A stretch of 64,000 bases of DNA from Antrodiella citrinella (GCA_004802725.1 SGPM01000113.1:1-64000), one strand, 5' to 3'; positions 12,925-24,578 are shown, counted from the first letter of the stretch. The notes: a model not told the origin generated them from the letters alone. A program made the numbers and translations.

Positions 12925-13391
12925 TCAGAAATACAGAGCTCGCTCAAGTCCGTCCTCCCGGTCCCAAATATATTCATGTTCTTCACAAGTCACTCTCCCG
13001 TTAAGCTCGTGATCCTTGTCCTCCGAACTCATCACAATGAAAACGGGTGCTTGCCGGCTCTGGCCTACGCGCCTAGGGTCATAGCCACCCTAATCCGAGC
13101 GAACGTCGAACGACATATTGAAGCTGAAGTTGTGTGAACGAACTCCGCTGCAGGTGGGCTACAAGAGCGGTGATGTCGCTGTACAGACATTCGTGGAAGG
13201 ATTGCGAGGGGAATAGGCGAGGTTAGGCCCCACCCAGGAAGCGTCGGTGCGATGTAGTATACGTCTTTATCCCTGCAGACAGTCGGGAGCCGATTGTCTC
13301 CAGTATCAAATATGCCGTGAAAGTAGATGACGACCTCGGAGGAGTCCTCGTTGTCTCCATGAGCATATGCAGGGATCCGACCACCTAGCAA
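12925..13391 (-). pseudogene. Alpha/beta hydrolase relic
   Basis: The first part reads GGRIPAYAHG, VVIYFHGIFDTGD and YYIAPTLPGWGLTSPIP, the N-terminal strands and oxyanion-loop HG of an alpha/beta hydrolase. Near 13205 the similarity moves by one base into another frame, which reads SFHECLYSDITALVAHLQ as expected for the next helix and then stops. A further open piece containing VFIVMSSEDKDHE continues to a stop at 12925 and may be the remains of the cap or late domain. The nucleophile-elbow GxSxG was not found. Upstream exons on this strand (13400-13660) were not recognised. It is called a pseudogene because of the frameshift and missing catalytic region. Confidence 0.6.
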
Positions 13392-14030
13392 CGCAACGCA
13401 ATGCTCTACACTGGCAATTGATGAGGTTGATGCGCGAGATACTTGAGAAAGGGAGAGACGTCAAGTCATCTGTGGCCCCTTACTTATATGAATGCAGTTG
13501 CAATATACCGGAGATGCGATGCGAGTAGATCCACGCAGCCCTCTATTCCACGGCAGACACAAGCCAAGTACAAGCAGTATACCTAGACAAGGTTCAGAGT
13601 TGTCTAGAATACTCGTATTCAGCTTAATACAAACATTGAGTAAGTGCTCCCTCACCTATAGCTGATATCTAGTGATACTTTCACAAACCTCGACGAAGCT
13701 CCGAGAGTGCAAACACGCTTAGGCCTCAAAGTAGACATTCATTCATCAGTCTTGTAATGACCGAAGGTGTACTGTCGTCCTCTGAGTCGGTCGTGAACGG
13801 ATGCAAACCTCTAGTTCCAACCTTCGAGTTCCATAGGTCAGGTTGCTCCAACTTGCTCGAGATGTTGCGGTATCCAACTTGGGTATCAAAGCTGAGTCCA
13901 ATGATTGGAACATCTTTCTATAAAACATATACATACCTGTGAGTGCATATGAGTAGTCGAAAGACGTACCAGTAAGACTGATCGGACTTGTACTAGTACT
14001 AGTGGTCGTAAACAGTGAAGCTTGAAGTTA
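13392..14030. other. Gene-free interval between two relics
   Basis: There is no supported coding sequence here. Small open frames on both strands lack family resemblance and splice consistency. The stretch lies between the hydrolase and kinase relics, and is read as decaying accessory DNA. Confidence 0.4.
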
Positions 14031-14034
14031 GCGC

Positions 14035-14280
14035 GCTTCAATGTGTGGCTTGCGATGTCGCCGGGGCAAAGACTTGCACTTCTATGATCAAGCTCGCCGA
14101 AGGTATGTCCTCCCACTTCTGATCTCGAACATCAATCTCAAAAACGAAATTTAGGGACCTTCAACAAAGTTTTCCTGTTGAAGTTCGACAACGGAGAAGA
14201 GTCTATCGCTCGCATTCCCTGTCCGAGTGCTGGTCCTGAACGTCTCATTATATCCAGCGAGTCGCCACCCTTGATTATGC
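14035..14280 (+). pseudogene. APH-type phosphotransferase N-terminal fragment
   Basis: Two exon-like blocks join at a GTATGT donor (14104) and TTTAG acceptor to read CVACDVAGAKTCTSMIKLAEG and then TFNKVFLLKFDNGEESIARIPCP. This is the glycine-rich N-lobe start of fungal aminoglycoside-phosphotransferase-like (AIM9-like) kinases, where the usual form is KLAEGGFNKVF. Similarity ends about 14270. The catalytic HxD and DxD regions are absent, and an unrelated gene starts at 14473. It is judged an isolated remnant. Confidence 0.55.
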
Positions 14281-14472
14281 TCGCCGGCATCTTCATCTGA
14301 CTGTAAGCTGGTTACAAAGTACCGATTATCGTATGGAGGGCCCGGGGACTGCACGGAGGCGCCCGTAGAGAACGAGGTTTGGCGCTCAGCGCGTTTCTTC
14401 CATCGCCTTCGCAGCGCTTTGGCTTCAGACCTTTCCTTCGCGACCTCCGACACGAGGACGCGTCAAGAGACG

Positions 14473-16393
14473 ATGAACACGGTCAAAATAGAAGAAAATG
14501 CAGAGCCGGGTGTCCTCGACGAGTAAGCTCCACCATACAAATATCTCCCATCCGACTGACATATCAGTCTTGTGAAGCAATCTTGCCTATAGCCTGCACA
14601 GGAGCGATATCACAGAAGTTCTCAGCACATCTGTCAATGGATGTCTTTCCGAACTCGGATACTTTCCGGGAATCGTACAAGAATTCAATAAGTACAAAGT
14701 CATGGTTGATCAACTTCGGATGCACAACCAGAGATTGCACAACGAGAATGAGGAAGTGCGGAATGAGAACAGAAAGCTGTTTGAAGACAATACGAACATG
14801 GTGACATGGATTACACAGAAGTGAGTTCGCTATCCTGTTCGGTGATGTCATAGTTCTGATGCTACGTTCCGAAGTAGCCAGAAGGAAATCGAGATGTTGA
14901 GGGCCGAATGCAATCGGCTCCGGGAACATGCTCGAATATCGGCTGAACAGGCAGCGCATGCATCATCACAGGTCGCACAATTCGGTCGGCCAGCACATGT
15001 GCGTGTCTTTATACTCGTGGATATTGGGCCGGATTCTTAGCATGGTGCAAACAGCAGCAAAGCCAAGGTCAAGGTCGGAGAGCTTCCCAACCTATTCCTG
15101 GTATGTATGTGTCGGCGCATCCTCAACAGGGACATCGTATGACTGTCATGCAAGTACCAATGGTACGTTGATATTGGCTCTACGTGACGATTCCTCTCAA
15201 ACGCGTAAGTTCAGCCACAGCCACCGGGACATATGTTACCTGCGCAGATATCGATGCAACCTCAGATGTCTCGCTCTCGTCAGGCGTCTCTTCCTATGCC
15301 TCCTGGAATGGGATACCATCACGACGTATCTCGGTCTTCAACAAGCTCATCCGCTTATCATACCCCTACTTCCGGTGCAACGACTCCTCACAGGTCAGCT
15401 CAGAACAGCCCTTCAGTAACGTCAGCGCCTGCGACAACGCCGATGCACAGTCCTACAACACATATCCCGGTCGCTATGCAAGTCCCACATGGATACGCGT
15501 CTCATTTCAGACCCCTCGCTTCCGCCCCGTCATCTTTCCTAGATCAGAAACCGCCTCCGTCTCCCTCGCAATCCAGTGTCATTGATCTCACCGGGATGGA
15601 CGATGAAAGTCCTGCAGAAGAAACCGCGTGGAAGAAGCGTCGCCTCGCGATTGACACCTCTGGTTCGTTTCACTCCGCGCGGGCGAATGCAGATCACAGT
15701 CAGCGACCTGCGTCGTCGTCGTCGTCCGCGATGCCGGCTCCTTCTGCAACACCGACGCATTCAAACTATCCACCACCACTTTCTGANTTCGGTGCGGCAA
15801 AATATACAAGCGNTACTCCCATTCATTACGCACCGCAGCTTGGCGCGACTGTGGAGGCTCCTCCAGTATCTGCACCACCAACTTCAGAGCCTATAGCTAC
15901 NGCTGNTGCCCCAATACCCACACCATCTTCTGAACCTATGTCTGCCGATCCTGCTGTCTCGGAGACGCAGNAGCATGCTGATCCACCAATGGAGGTCTCT
16001 GAACCAGCGGAAGCAGACGAAGAAGACGACGAAGATACCGAAGAAGCGCCAGAACTAGACGAAGACGGGCGGGTCTCCGTTCGCTATTGTCTTNACCAAG
16101 CCTTCGACGACGACGCGGGCGATGTTTCTCTTGTGTGGTGTCTCATGTGCAAGTGCGTCTTCTCGCTGTTGCTTCCTAATTCTATCCTGGACTTACTGAC
16201 GTTTTGACTGCACACNTTTTCCAGGAAGCGGTATGGATGGTCCAAAGCACAGAATATACCATGCCCTGTGCCCGTACCATTCAAACGAGACGAAACAAAG
16301 GCTATGGAGGAGCATTGCCAGAAGGAACATCCGATAGGTTGGGGGATACTNCGGCAGTCGACGGGCAAACCCGAGGCAGGCACAACAGCCTGA
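14473..16393 (+). CDS. Coiled-coil protein with C-terminal zinc-binding motif
   Basis: I do not recognise a named family. The start is ATG at 14473, and introns follow at about 14524-14590, 14821-14878, 15000-15054, 15163-15246 and 16152-16224. The N-terminal part predicts a coiled coil (LRMHNQRLHNENEEVRNENR, then QKEIEMLRAECNRLREHA). A Gln/Ser/Pro-rich low-complexity middle follows, with a SUMO-interaction-like VIDLTG, a basic KKRR that could be a nuclear signal, and an acidic run. The C terminus has CLMCKKRYGW followed by HCQKEH, a possible C2H2-type zinc site read across the last intron. The composition suggests a nuclear regulatory protein, but this is inference. Several single Ns occur and do not change frame. 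Confidence 0.65.
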
Positions 16394-16633
16394 TCTTTTG
16401 TCTATACCACTCAGTATAATCTTTTCATTGCTACTTCTTGCTTCTTGACATGTTATTGTACCATTGATTTCATGCAGATATCACTTAAAACATTACATTC
16501 TTGACTGACTGTGCAACAGAGNCGGTTGTGGTCTGGATTGTAAGGTTGCGTGAAGCGAGGTGAGACCCACAGTAGCGGCTGACAACCAACCTTCTTCCGC
16601 TCGTCTTCGATAGAACCTGCGTCATCNGCAACT

Positions 16634-18244
16634 ATGTCTACAGTCCAAGAAGCACCAGACGTTCCGACAGCAGGCCTCGTGCTTCTTCAAGGATCCTTGC
16701 AGTACTTTTGTCTAGGTAAGCTNCCCAACAAATTTTGATCTCTGAGANAAACTGACCTTGAACACTTTCCAGGCATCGTATTCTCTCAGGTGCGCACCGT
16801 GAACGCTTTTCGCTGGGGAGTGTGTGTCACAAACCACTGGGATAGGCTGTGAAATTCTGGCATCGGTCAGCGGAAGATACAATATACCTACGTGCCTTTG
16901 TCGCTGTTCTGGTCATCGGGGGATNGTGAGTCGTTTTAAGCATATTTTGTATCCTCCGAGTCGTATACTGAAGGCTGTGGTGCGAATCAAGCTTGCAGAC
17001 CGCGCTGGCGACATACAAAGTATGGGTTGTTACCATCCTGGATAAACACTGGGTACGCGTCANGCTCACTTCTTCAGGGATGGACAACGTTCATGGATGT
17101 AAACGAACAGTGGACAAGGGATCTATACAACACAGATTTTNTCGTCAATGGATTAGTATGTTCNATCTGCGAGGCTTTCNTGATCAATCGTTGCTGGAAA
17201 GTAAGCCAAACCACATTGCTTCGTGTTCGCTTCTGACCTTTCAATACAGCTCAGTAGCCGAAATGTCTGGATTCTGGTTTCGCTACCACTGCTGGCGATG
17301 GTGGCTGGCGTGGCTAANATATACCTAGTAAGTTTGGCTGTTTCGGTGATGTTCTTCAACTTGAAAAATTTGGCACACATCGTAGGCGGTAAAAGCAGGA
17401 GACACCATTGGTACACAACCTCTCTATATGGACGTAGGTGTCTCACTTTCGCAACGCCTACGTTGTATTGACGAATATCCTAGCCGTTGAGAACAAGCAA
17501 CTGGGCTTTCCCTTGCTGGGTGTATACGTCCCTGGCGCTCGACTTGGGCATCACGTTGACATGTAAGAGACNAACTCCCTGTTGCGCATTCTGCTGAAAC
17601 TGACGACAGCATTTGTAGTATCCGTGTGTCTTTGGAGGTCCAAAACCGGGTACAACCACCTCGACAAGATGCTTCGGAACATCATAGGCATCCTTTGGGA
17701 GTCCGCAGCCCTGCCGTGCATTTTCATGATAATGGCGGGAGGACTATACTTTGGTGATACAAAGGTATGGCTCGACAACATATTCACGGCTCGCCTTCGT
17801 CTGATCGTATGCGGACAGTCCCATATCCGACATCTCGACCTTTTCTTCATTCTGTCTACGTCAAAGTTCTACACACTCGGCCTCCTGCGCACCCTCAACT
17901 CCAGGAAGAAGTTCAGAAAGCATCTCCAAGCCAGAGTCGATGGCAAGAATCTTGACTCTTGGGTTTCGAATGAGGAGACATTGGTGGATCAAGAGTCGCA
18001 TGAGGTCTTGTGTGTTTCCTGTTTTTGATGTGCACGTCGCTGACATAGGCCGGTGTAGCGTCGGGACAGTTTACCTCAAATGGACCTGCATGAGGCACTA
18101 AAGTCGACAAGTCCCCCGGCTACCGACCAAACGGAAGCGACAGAACATCGTGCGAACCGTCCTACCTCGTCCTCTTCACCTGATCTGGACATGCGAGAAC
18201 GAGGTGTCACTGTTAGGAAGACCGGCTTTGTACTCGTAACATGA
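16634..18244 (+). CDS. DUF6534-type multi-pass membrane protein
   Basis: This is a basidiomycete-specific integral membrane family of unknown function. Many short introns interrupt the gene. The reconstructed order is GLVLLQGSLQYFCLG, AVKFWHRSAEDTIYLRAFVA, TALATYKVWVVTILDKHW, a segment near SICEAFLINRCWK, NVWILVSLPLLAMVAGVA, LWRSKTGYNHLDKMLRNIIG, ESAALPCIFMIMAGGLYFG and LFFILSTSKFYTLGLLRTLN followed by SRKKFRK. The last block is the family's C-terminal signature (K-Y/F-x-x-x-L-L-x-T-L-N-x-R). About seven hydrophobic helices are expected, with a Ser/Thr-rich cytosolic tail that ends RKTGFVLVT. Some intron borders contain N, so the middle exons are approximate. Confidence 0.72.
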
Positions 18245-18709
18245 TATGTTGTTGTTCTTGAATGACGGAACGGTGTGCTTTTGAACAAGAACAAGGTGAA
18301 CCGAAGAAAGAAATGTGATTGTGACGTAGGCAAAATGTGCCTGCCCTGAATGTGATGATTCTCAGCACGTGTAAGCGACGCGTCGATGTGCGAAGCGCTG
18401 CTGTTTCGCGTCCAAACAGTTTCCGTTTGCCAATGTGGGTCCACGAAAAAGTCAAACCCGAGTCCCACGGTTGGAATTTGGCTCTCGTATATCAATGCCG
18501 GCGCGTCGGGAGTTTCCAGCTCTCCTTCGTTCTTCCACCTGCCTCGACGTCAACCCCCACGACGGCTGCGCGAAGGCCTTACGCCAGTCACGGTCCCTAC
18601 TGTACTAGCTCACGACCACGCCACTCTCTCAAGACTTCAAGATTCTCAAGACAGTCAAGACTCATAACAACTCACGCCTTCAACACCGACACCGACATCC
18701 ACGAACAAT

Positions 18710-21700
18710 ATGTTGCCTCTCATCCCAACCCTTGCACTTGCTTTCTTGTCATTCATATGCTCAGCCTTCGTCATTCTTCGCATTGTCATCCCTATTCTAC
18801 CACCACACCCGTTGAGTCGTCGAGTTCGTCCTGTACGTTGCCTCCACCCTCCTCGTTGTTGTTGTTACTGACCAGCACGCGACAGTCTGAATTTGGCCTC
18901 CCTAACTTCAAGACCCTTTCCCCTGCAGACAAAAGCCACATCTGGCTTGCGGCATGCGACGTCCTTGCATTGGCACTCTTCGTATGGCAGGCCGTTGCAG
19001 AGCACCTCGGTGGTCCCACTGGGTTCGCCGTCGCTACCGACCCCGCCTCTGCAGCTAGATTGTGGCTCGCTACCACCCTTCGACAGGTATGCCTGCTCAT
19101 CGTTGCTTCCCTCACTCTCCTCCATGTCCGTCTCGGTCGCCCCGTGGACTTTGGTGGAAGGCATTGGATGTTGTGGGCACCGACCCTTCTGCTCGTCGTG
19201 ACCTCTACGGCGCTCGCAGGCGTTCTGGCAGGCACCAATGTGACCAGCTTCTTCTGGGGCTTGATTGCATACTCCTCCACCGTGGCTGTCGCCAGCAGCG
19301 TCGCGTTTGGATGCTTGATTGGTACTTTGGTCGTCATCAAGCGTAACCTCTCCAATCTCAACGATATCGGGTCGCCATGGCCTCCGGCTAAGCAGGTCGA
19401 GGACGGACCCAGACCATCGTTTGCTACTGAGGATGTCGATGCTATGAAGGATGGCAGCTCGTGGATCACCTCCAGAGCCAGCTCCCGTACGGGCTCTATT
19501 TCAGCCTTCTCCTTCTCGACGCACCATTCGCGCGGTCATTCCAATGCTAGCTCCAGGATGGCTCACCCCGCATTGGCCTCGAACCCTTCTGTCGCCCAGA
19601 AGTCGTCCTTCTGGTTCAACCCCGCTACGCCTTACAATGGTCACGACTCTGTTCCACCGGTCCCACCTCTTCCCGCTCCTTACCGTCCTACCGCACCTGC
19701 GCACGAGAGCCTTCATGCCGACCCAGACCCTTTCAGGCGCGATAGTGGTGGTGTTGATCAGAGGTTGCGCATGGGCTCCCAGTCGTCATGGCTCTCGGAA
19801 CATTCTGACCAACAGACGCTTTCTGTTTGGTCGTTCCCTGCCACGCAACCCCCTACACCGGCTGCCTCCACAGCGGACTTGCACACAGGATTGCTTCCTT
19901 CATCCGGTACCGCCTTTTCTCGTCCTCATACCCCCGCCATGGTTAGCACCGATGTGCTTGGTGGCTATGGTTATGCACCTGGGGCAGCTCATGCTGAGCA
20001 AGGCGCGAGGACAGTAGCTACTGTCCCTGCTGGCGATTTGGATGTGTCTGTCTGGCGTACAGCTGGATGGCTCATTAGCATCTGGGTTCCTCTGGTATGT
20101 TTCTTTTCTGCACTGTTTGCCTACTTCCTGCTTATTGTTGTCGCAGGTATTCTCTATGCCTTACTTTGCCATGACGACTCCAACCGGTCCCGTATCCTCG
20201 ATCGCATCCATTTTGCTTGTTCTTTCCGTGACGCTATCTTCCCCGTTGCTCGCAATCCAGATTATCCTTCGTTCGCCTTTGCCCATCCCCTCGGGTCTGT
20301 TCGAGACATACAGCGAGCCTCCTTCCGTTGTCATGCGCGCTCCTTCGGCTATGAGCACAAACGCCTCCTTCACGCACGAGTACAAGCGTAGTGGAAGTGT
20401 CACTGTCGTCGAAGGCAGACGCAGCGGTGATGTCTGGATCGCTAATGGCGACGCCGTTGAGGGCAAGTCCAAGTTTGGTCGTGCCGTCGGTCTTCTCTCG
20501 TCGAAGCCCAAGCTTTCGGTTCTTCCTCCTTCTGGGTACGATTTCCAGGATGTCCCCCTTACGCCGACGCTTCCCATGCAGACCAATGACAACATGTCCA
20601 GTGTTCCCCAGACCCCTCAGTCGCAGATCAGTGCGGAGATGGGTGTGCGTCGCGTTGAGTCCAAGTCGTCTTCTTACTACGACGAGTCCATCGCTTTTGC
20701 CACGCAGATCATGATCGCACAGAGACATTACTCCACTCTTGCCCAGACTATGGTTCTCCCGCCCTCGCCAGAACACAAGGACAACATGGATGCCGCAGCT
20801 TCTGGTGTGCAAGCTCAGCCTACGCCTTCCAAGAGGAACAGTCACCTCCGTGCTCGTTCGATCACCTCTTCGATCAACAGTGACCATTCACCAATCAGCC
20901 CTCCTCCCTCCTTGCCCCTTCCCCCAACGCCTCCCAGCGTCAAGGAGCGCAAGATGGTGGCCAAGCTTAGTCACAGGAAATCCTACTCGTCCGGCTTCTC
21001 GTTTGGTGCCATCGACAACACTCAAGAGATCGATGCGCTCTCTGCTGGCCTCCTTCCCCTGCTCGTTCCGGGATTGAAGATCGGAAACGACATTAGGATT
21101 CGTGAAAGCTGGGTCTCACAGGGTTCTGTGGGCAGCCGACAGGCTACTGGTAGGAGCAGGCGCGGTTCTCGTCAAGAGGTCCCTCAAGAAATGGGTGGGT
21201 TCAACTCTATTGAATTCTCATCTCCCGATATGCATTCGACTCCTCATGAGCGCAAGGCTAAGACGGCGGCACGATCCAGGAAGGAGTCTAAGCACAAAAG
21301 GCATCATTTCAGCTTGCCCAGGTAAACTTTGTCATGATCAGCGTGATGAGTTCTTTGACTGACCCGTGTCTATCTTAGTCTCAGCCTTGGCAAGGACGGC
21401 ATTCATTCTCTCACCACTTGGCGCAACGAGCTTAACAACCAGCTGGAGGACAAACTCGACACTCCCGAGGCCGACGTTCGTCGCAACACGTTGTACGGCG
21501 GTGAACATGCGTCCCAACTGAATGTCGTACGCGAAGAAGACGAGCTCCGTCCTCCTTCTCCTCCTTCTCCTCCATACCCGCATTCCCTACGCGATAGCGA
21601 CGTACTATTCCAGGACGTTGGCGCGAACACGAACCGCAACTCGTTGGCCACCCTGATCACTGCTCTCGACCAAGAACTGAGGATGCCTATGGCTGGTCCC

Positions 21701-22342
21701 CCCATGTCCGCCGCCTCCGACGTCACGCTCTTTGACTTTGACCCTTCGCAGGATGCTCAGGCTGAAAGCACACCTCATGATGCACACAAGACCAGCTCCA
21801 AGTACTCCAAGGAGACGGCTGTTCCTCCGGTTCCTGCTCTTCCCCCCAAGACCTCGAGACGATCCAGCATCGTCTACATCAAATCTACTGATGAGAACAC
21901 TGCACCCGCCGCCGTTGTCCATCCCACTGTTTCATCTGCGTCCACGCGCGTCTCGGACTGGACGTCCCGCATTCGCCCTCTCGTTACCAAGTCGAAAGGC
22001 AGTAAGGGTTCATCCAAGAAATCTTCCGACGCCGAGAACGACTCGTCCGCGAGCCCCTCTGGCAGGGGTCTTCGCCCGCTCTCGCTTCTTCAAGACCGCG
22101 ACCCGAACCGCAGCGGTGATGTCATCACACCCCCGCTCGCCGTCGGAAAGAAGAAAAAGCAGCACGTCGTGGATGAGAATGCCGGTGTGGAACCTTCGCC
22201 TCGCAAGGGCTTGAAGCCCTTGAAACTCTCTCGCTCCGAGACGACGAAGCAGCGTGCTGAGCTGAGACAGAGGGAGGTCCTTCCTGAGGTCATCGTCCGG
22301 CCTCCGTCGCAATACTACGGGTACGAAGCGTCTGCTTTCTGA
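18710..22342 (+). CDS. Large 7-TM-like membrane protein, function unknown
   Basis: Four exons (18710-18832, 18886-20094, 20147-21321, 21379-22342) give 3471 nt and 1156 residues. The family is unnamed as far as I can tell. Hydrophobic segments occur at residues about 3-30, 60-82, 98-120, 130-155, 160-190, then, after a Ser/Pro-rich loop of roughly 240 residues, at about 440-465 and 475-500. This gives seven possible helices. The remaining 650 residues are Ser/Pro/basic and look disordered and cytosolic, with PxxP-like runs (PPSLPLPPTPP). The start was chosen because the first exon begins with a hydrophobic anchor and splices in phase at CCT|GTACGT. A role as receptor or signalling scaffold would be speculation. 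Confidence 0.75.
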
Positions 22343-22941
22343 TCCTGATTGACTTCAAGACACTTTTCCGGGCCTTGTTCTATGTTTGTTACGATGTTGC
22401 TTTGAAACCCTACTCTCGACGCTTTTACAGCTGAATTATCACCTCTGTATTCTTTGCTCTCGCCTCAATCTCTGCATTGTGCTCTACGTATATACGCTCT
22501 CCATCCATCTCACGTTATGTCTCCTCAGACGTCATGCTATGCTCTCCTCTCTCCTCTTGTCATCATTGCTGTTCATCGTCGCACCCCTCTATGCTTTCCC
22601 TGCTCCATTTGTTACTTCATCGCTTTACTCGAATTTGCTGTCGCATATTGCCCTTCGTATCTCCCGTCTGCTATGGTCAGTACCTTTTGCTCTCGCAACT
22701 TGAAGTTGTCTGCATCCTCTTTCAACTTCATGTGTATACCCTGTTTACTTGCTTTTTGTGGCGTTGGACGCTGCTCTCTTTGCATTGCTCTCGAATAGTC
22801 CCAAATTCAATTCTGTATATGCACCACTGTTACTAACTAGTACAAGCCACAAACAGGTGTGGGCTGAATCTTGTACATCGTTACCAAAGAATTGTTCAAT
22901 GGAGACATAAGCAAGCCGGTGACTGTAGGACATTGGATTCG
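22343..22941. other. Untranslated/intergenic interval
   Basis: This T/C-rich sequence follows the membrane-protein stop codon and probably includes its 3' untranslated region. Open frames are short and read like hydrophobic translations of pyrimidine-rich DNA. Nothing else was recognised. Confidence 0.4.
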
Positions 22942-23785
22942 TCAAGACAAGCACTCCCACCAGTACGGTTCTCGTTTGAGGACATTCTTGAGACGTTCGA
23001 TCTCATACATCGTCGGTCCGTACCCATACCGTGACTCGTCGTACTCCGTCCACTCGAACACAGTCATGATAGACACCTTGGTTCCAACATCATGATCTTC
23101 CGCCGTCACCTCCGGCAGCAGCTTCTTCACAGCCTCCGTGACGCGCGCGAAGTTGAACTCGACCTGCCTATCTCCGTACATTCCCCACGACAAGACGAGC
23201 TTCCATGTATTTCATGTCGTGTCTCAGTGCAGGTCGTCCCCGCCAAGGTCTTCGGGGAATCATTAGGTCGTCCTCTGCTGTACTCCATAGCCAACGCGCG
23301 CATCTCCGTGTGTGGGACGTAGAAGCCGTACGCATATTCCCCGAACCGTCCTGCTCTGACCACTTCGCGCGTAGGGATGGGATCGAGGGGATACGGCGCG
23401 TGGAGGGCTTTTGAGGAGCCTCTTGAGCTCGGCGGGTGGAAGTCCCAAGTAGCCCCATCCGTTGACCGGGTCTCTGGGCACTGGCAGCCAACGCGAGAGA
23501 TCTTGCGTTTGGCGACGCGTGACAGTGTTTCTATGTGGTCAGAAAAAAGGTAGTGAATCTGGAATGAGACGCACAGTGATTGCTTGGCTCCCTGGATGTG
23601 GTGTTGTTCTTTGAAGACGATGGATCACTAGATGACGAAGGCGACGCGCTGTCGGACACGAGCTTGGCGGCAGGCGAAGACATGATTGAGGCCTTTGGAG
23701 TTACTGTTTTCGTGGATCGGCTCCATCCGACGGCCAATACTTCTGATAGGGTCGGTCGCTGTTGTTCGCCATGGGTCACAGTCAC
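22942..23785 (-). pseudogene. Unrecognised family, copy A, frameshifted
   Basis: The first exon starts at 23785 (MTVTHGEQQRPTLSEV) and carries a Ser-rich stretch. A GTGCGT...CATAG intron then leads to SRWLPVPRDPVNGWGYLGLP. Similarity to a second locus at 46960-47470 shows the rest lies in three further frames: APYPLDPIPTREVVRAG plus YAYGFYVPHTEMRALAM; then DLMIPRRPW with RHDMKYMEARLV; then GDRQVEFNFARVTEAVKKLL to the end REPYWWECLS. Each change is a +1 shift and there is no room for introns. The product is soluble with no recognised domain. It is either a pseudogene or carries base-call errors. The family is unknown to me. Confidence 0.55.
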
Positions 23786-23901
23786 CGATAACCTTGAACA
23801 ACCTTGTCTCGTAGAAACACTACATATCCATTGTGGCGGCGAGAGTATTCGAGCAGTAATTTGAATTTTGTTACATAACCTAAGGCAATCATCACGCGGG
23901 G

Positions 23902-23928
23902 TGACGTCATTCCACGCCCCCCTTATAA
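23902..23928 (+). promoter_or_regulatory. CRE, STRE-like and TATA elements before the Rtc3-like gene
   Basis: A perfect TGACGTCA palindrome (ATF/CREB-type site) at 23902-23909 is followed by CCCCT (STRE core) at 23919-23923 and TATAA at 23924-23928. The TATA box is about 45 bases before the ATG at 23972. This compact stress-promoter arrangement is read directly from the sequence; its use is inferred. Confidence 0.6.
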
Positions 23929-23971
23929 GACGCCCTCACACGACCTCCGCTTCCCATCCACACCCACCACC

Positions 23972-24578
23972 ATGGCTCCCCCACGCAAGGCTTTGTCCAA
24001 GGTCGTATACAAGCCTGACACACAATCTACCGACGAGTACACCGTCATCGTCAACTTGGAAGAGGTCAGCCACTCTCCGTGCCACTCGTTGCTACTCTCG
24101 CTGATCTCTCTCTAGTTCAAGAAGTGGAAGGAAGGAGGTCAGTCGTCTTGCTGTTGGCTCCTCAGAACGTCCGATCTGATTGGGAGGCTCGCTCTGCAGA
24201 CACGTAAATACCCTCCCCTTGCTCGATCTTGACATCTGACATCGCTCTACGCTACAGCAGCATCCCTCTAACAGAGGTCGTCGATTGTACGTATCCTCTC
24301 CTCTCTCACTCCTGATCCCGATCCTGACATCTCCCCCACCAGCCTTCCAAGTATTCTTCTCGAATCAAGGCACACAAGGCATCCTCGGCCAAGCGTCCAA
24401 TCAACAACTCGACTCGACGTTCGGGACGCACAAAGACATTGACGTCGTGCTGCAGCTGCTGGATAAGGGCACGGCGCAGCAGTCGGACTCGATCGCGAGC
24501 CAGTCCGGGTCCGCCGCGACGAACCTCAGCAAGGGCAGCTTCTCGATGGATACGAGAGGGGCGAGGAATGGCAATTGA
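23972..24578 (+). CDS. RTC3: Rtc3/SBDS N-terminal domain protein
   Basis: This is a small cytosolic protein of the SBDS N-domain family (yeast Rtc3/YHR087W), associated with RNA metabolism and stress. Five exons (23972-24064, 24116-24137, 24200-24203, 24258-24286, 24343-24578) total exactly 384 nt and 127 residues. The third exon is only the four bases ACAC. It is needed to give KKWKEGDTSIPLTEVVDSFQ, the conserved centre of the family. Skipping it shifts the frame to EGAAS. The N terminus reads LSKVVYKPDTQSTDEYTVIV and the domain ends with LGQASNQQLDSTFGTHKD. The tail is Ser/Gly-rich. CRE, STRE and TATA elements sit just upstream, and the gene is divergent from pseudogene copy A with 186 bases between start codons. 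Confidence 0.88.
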
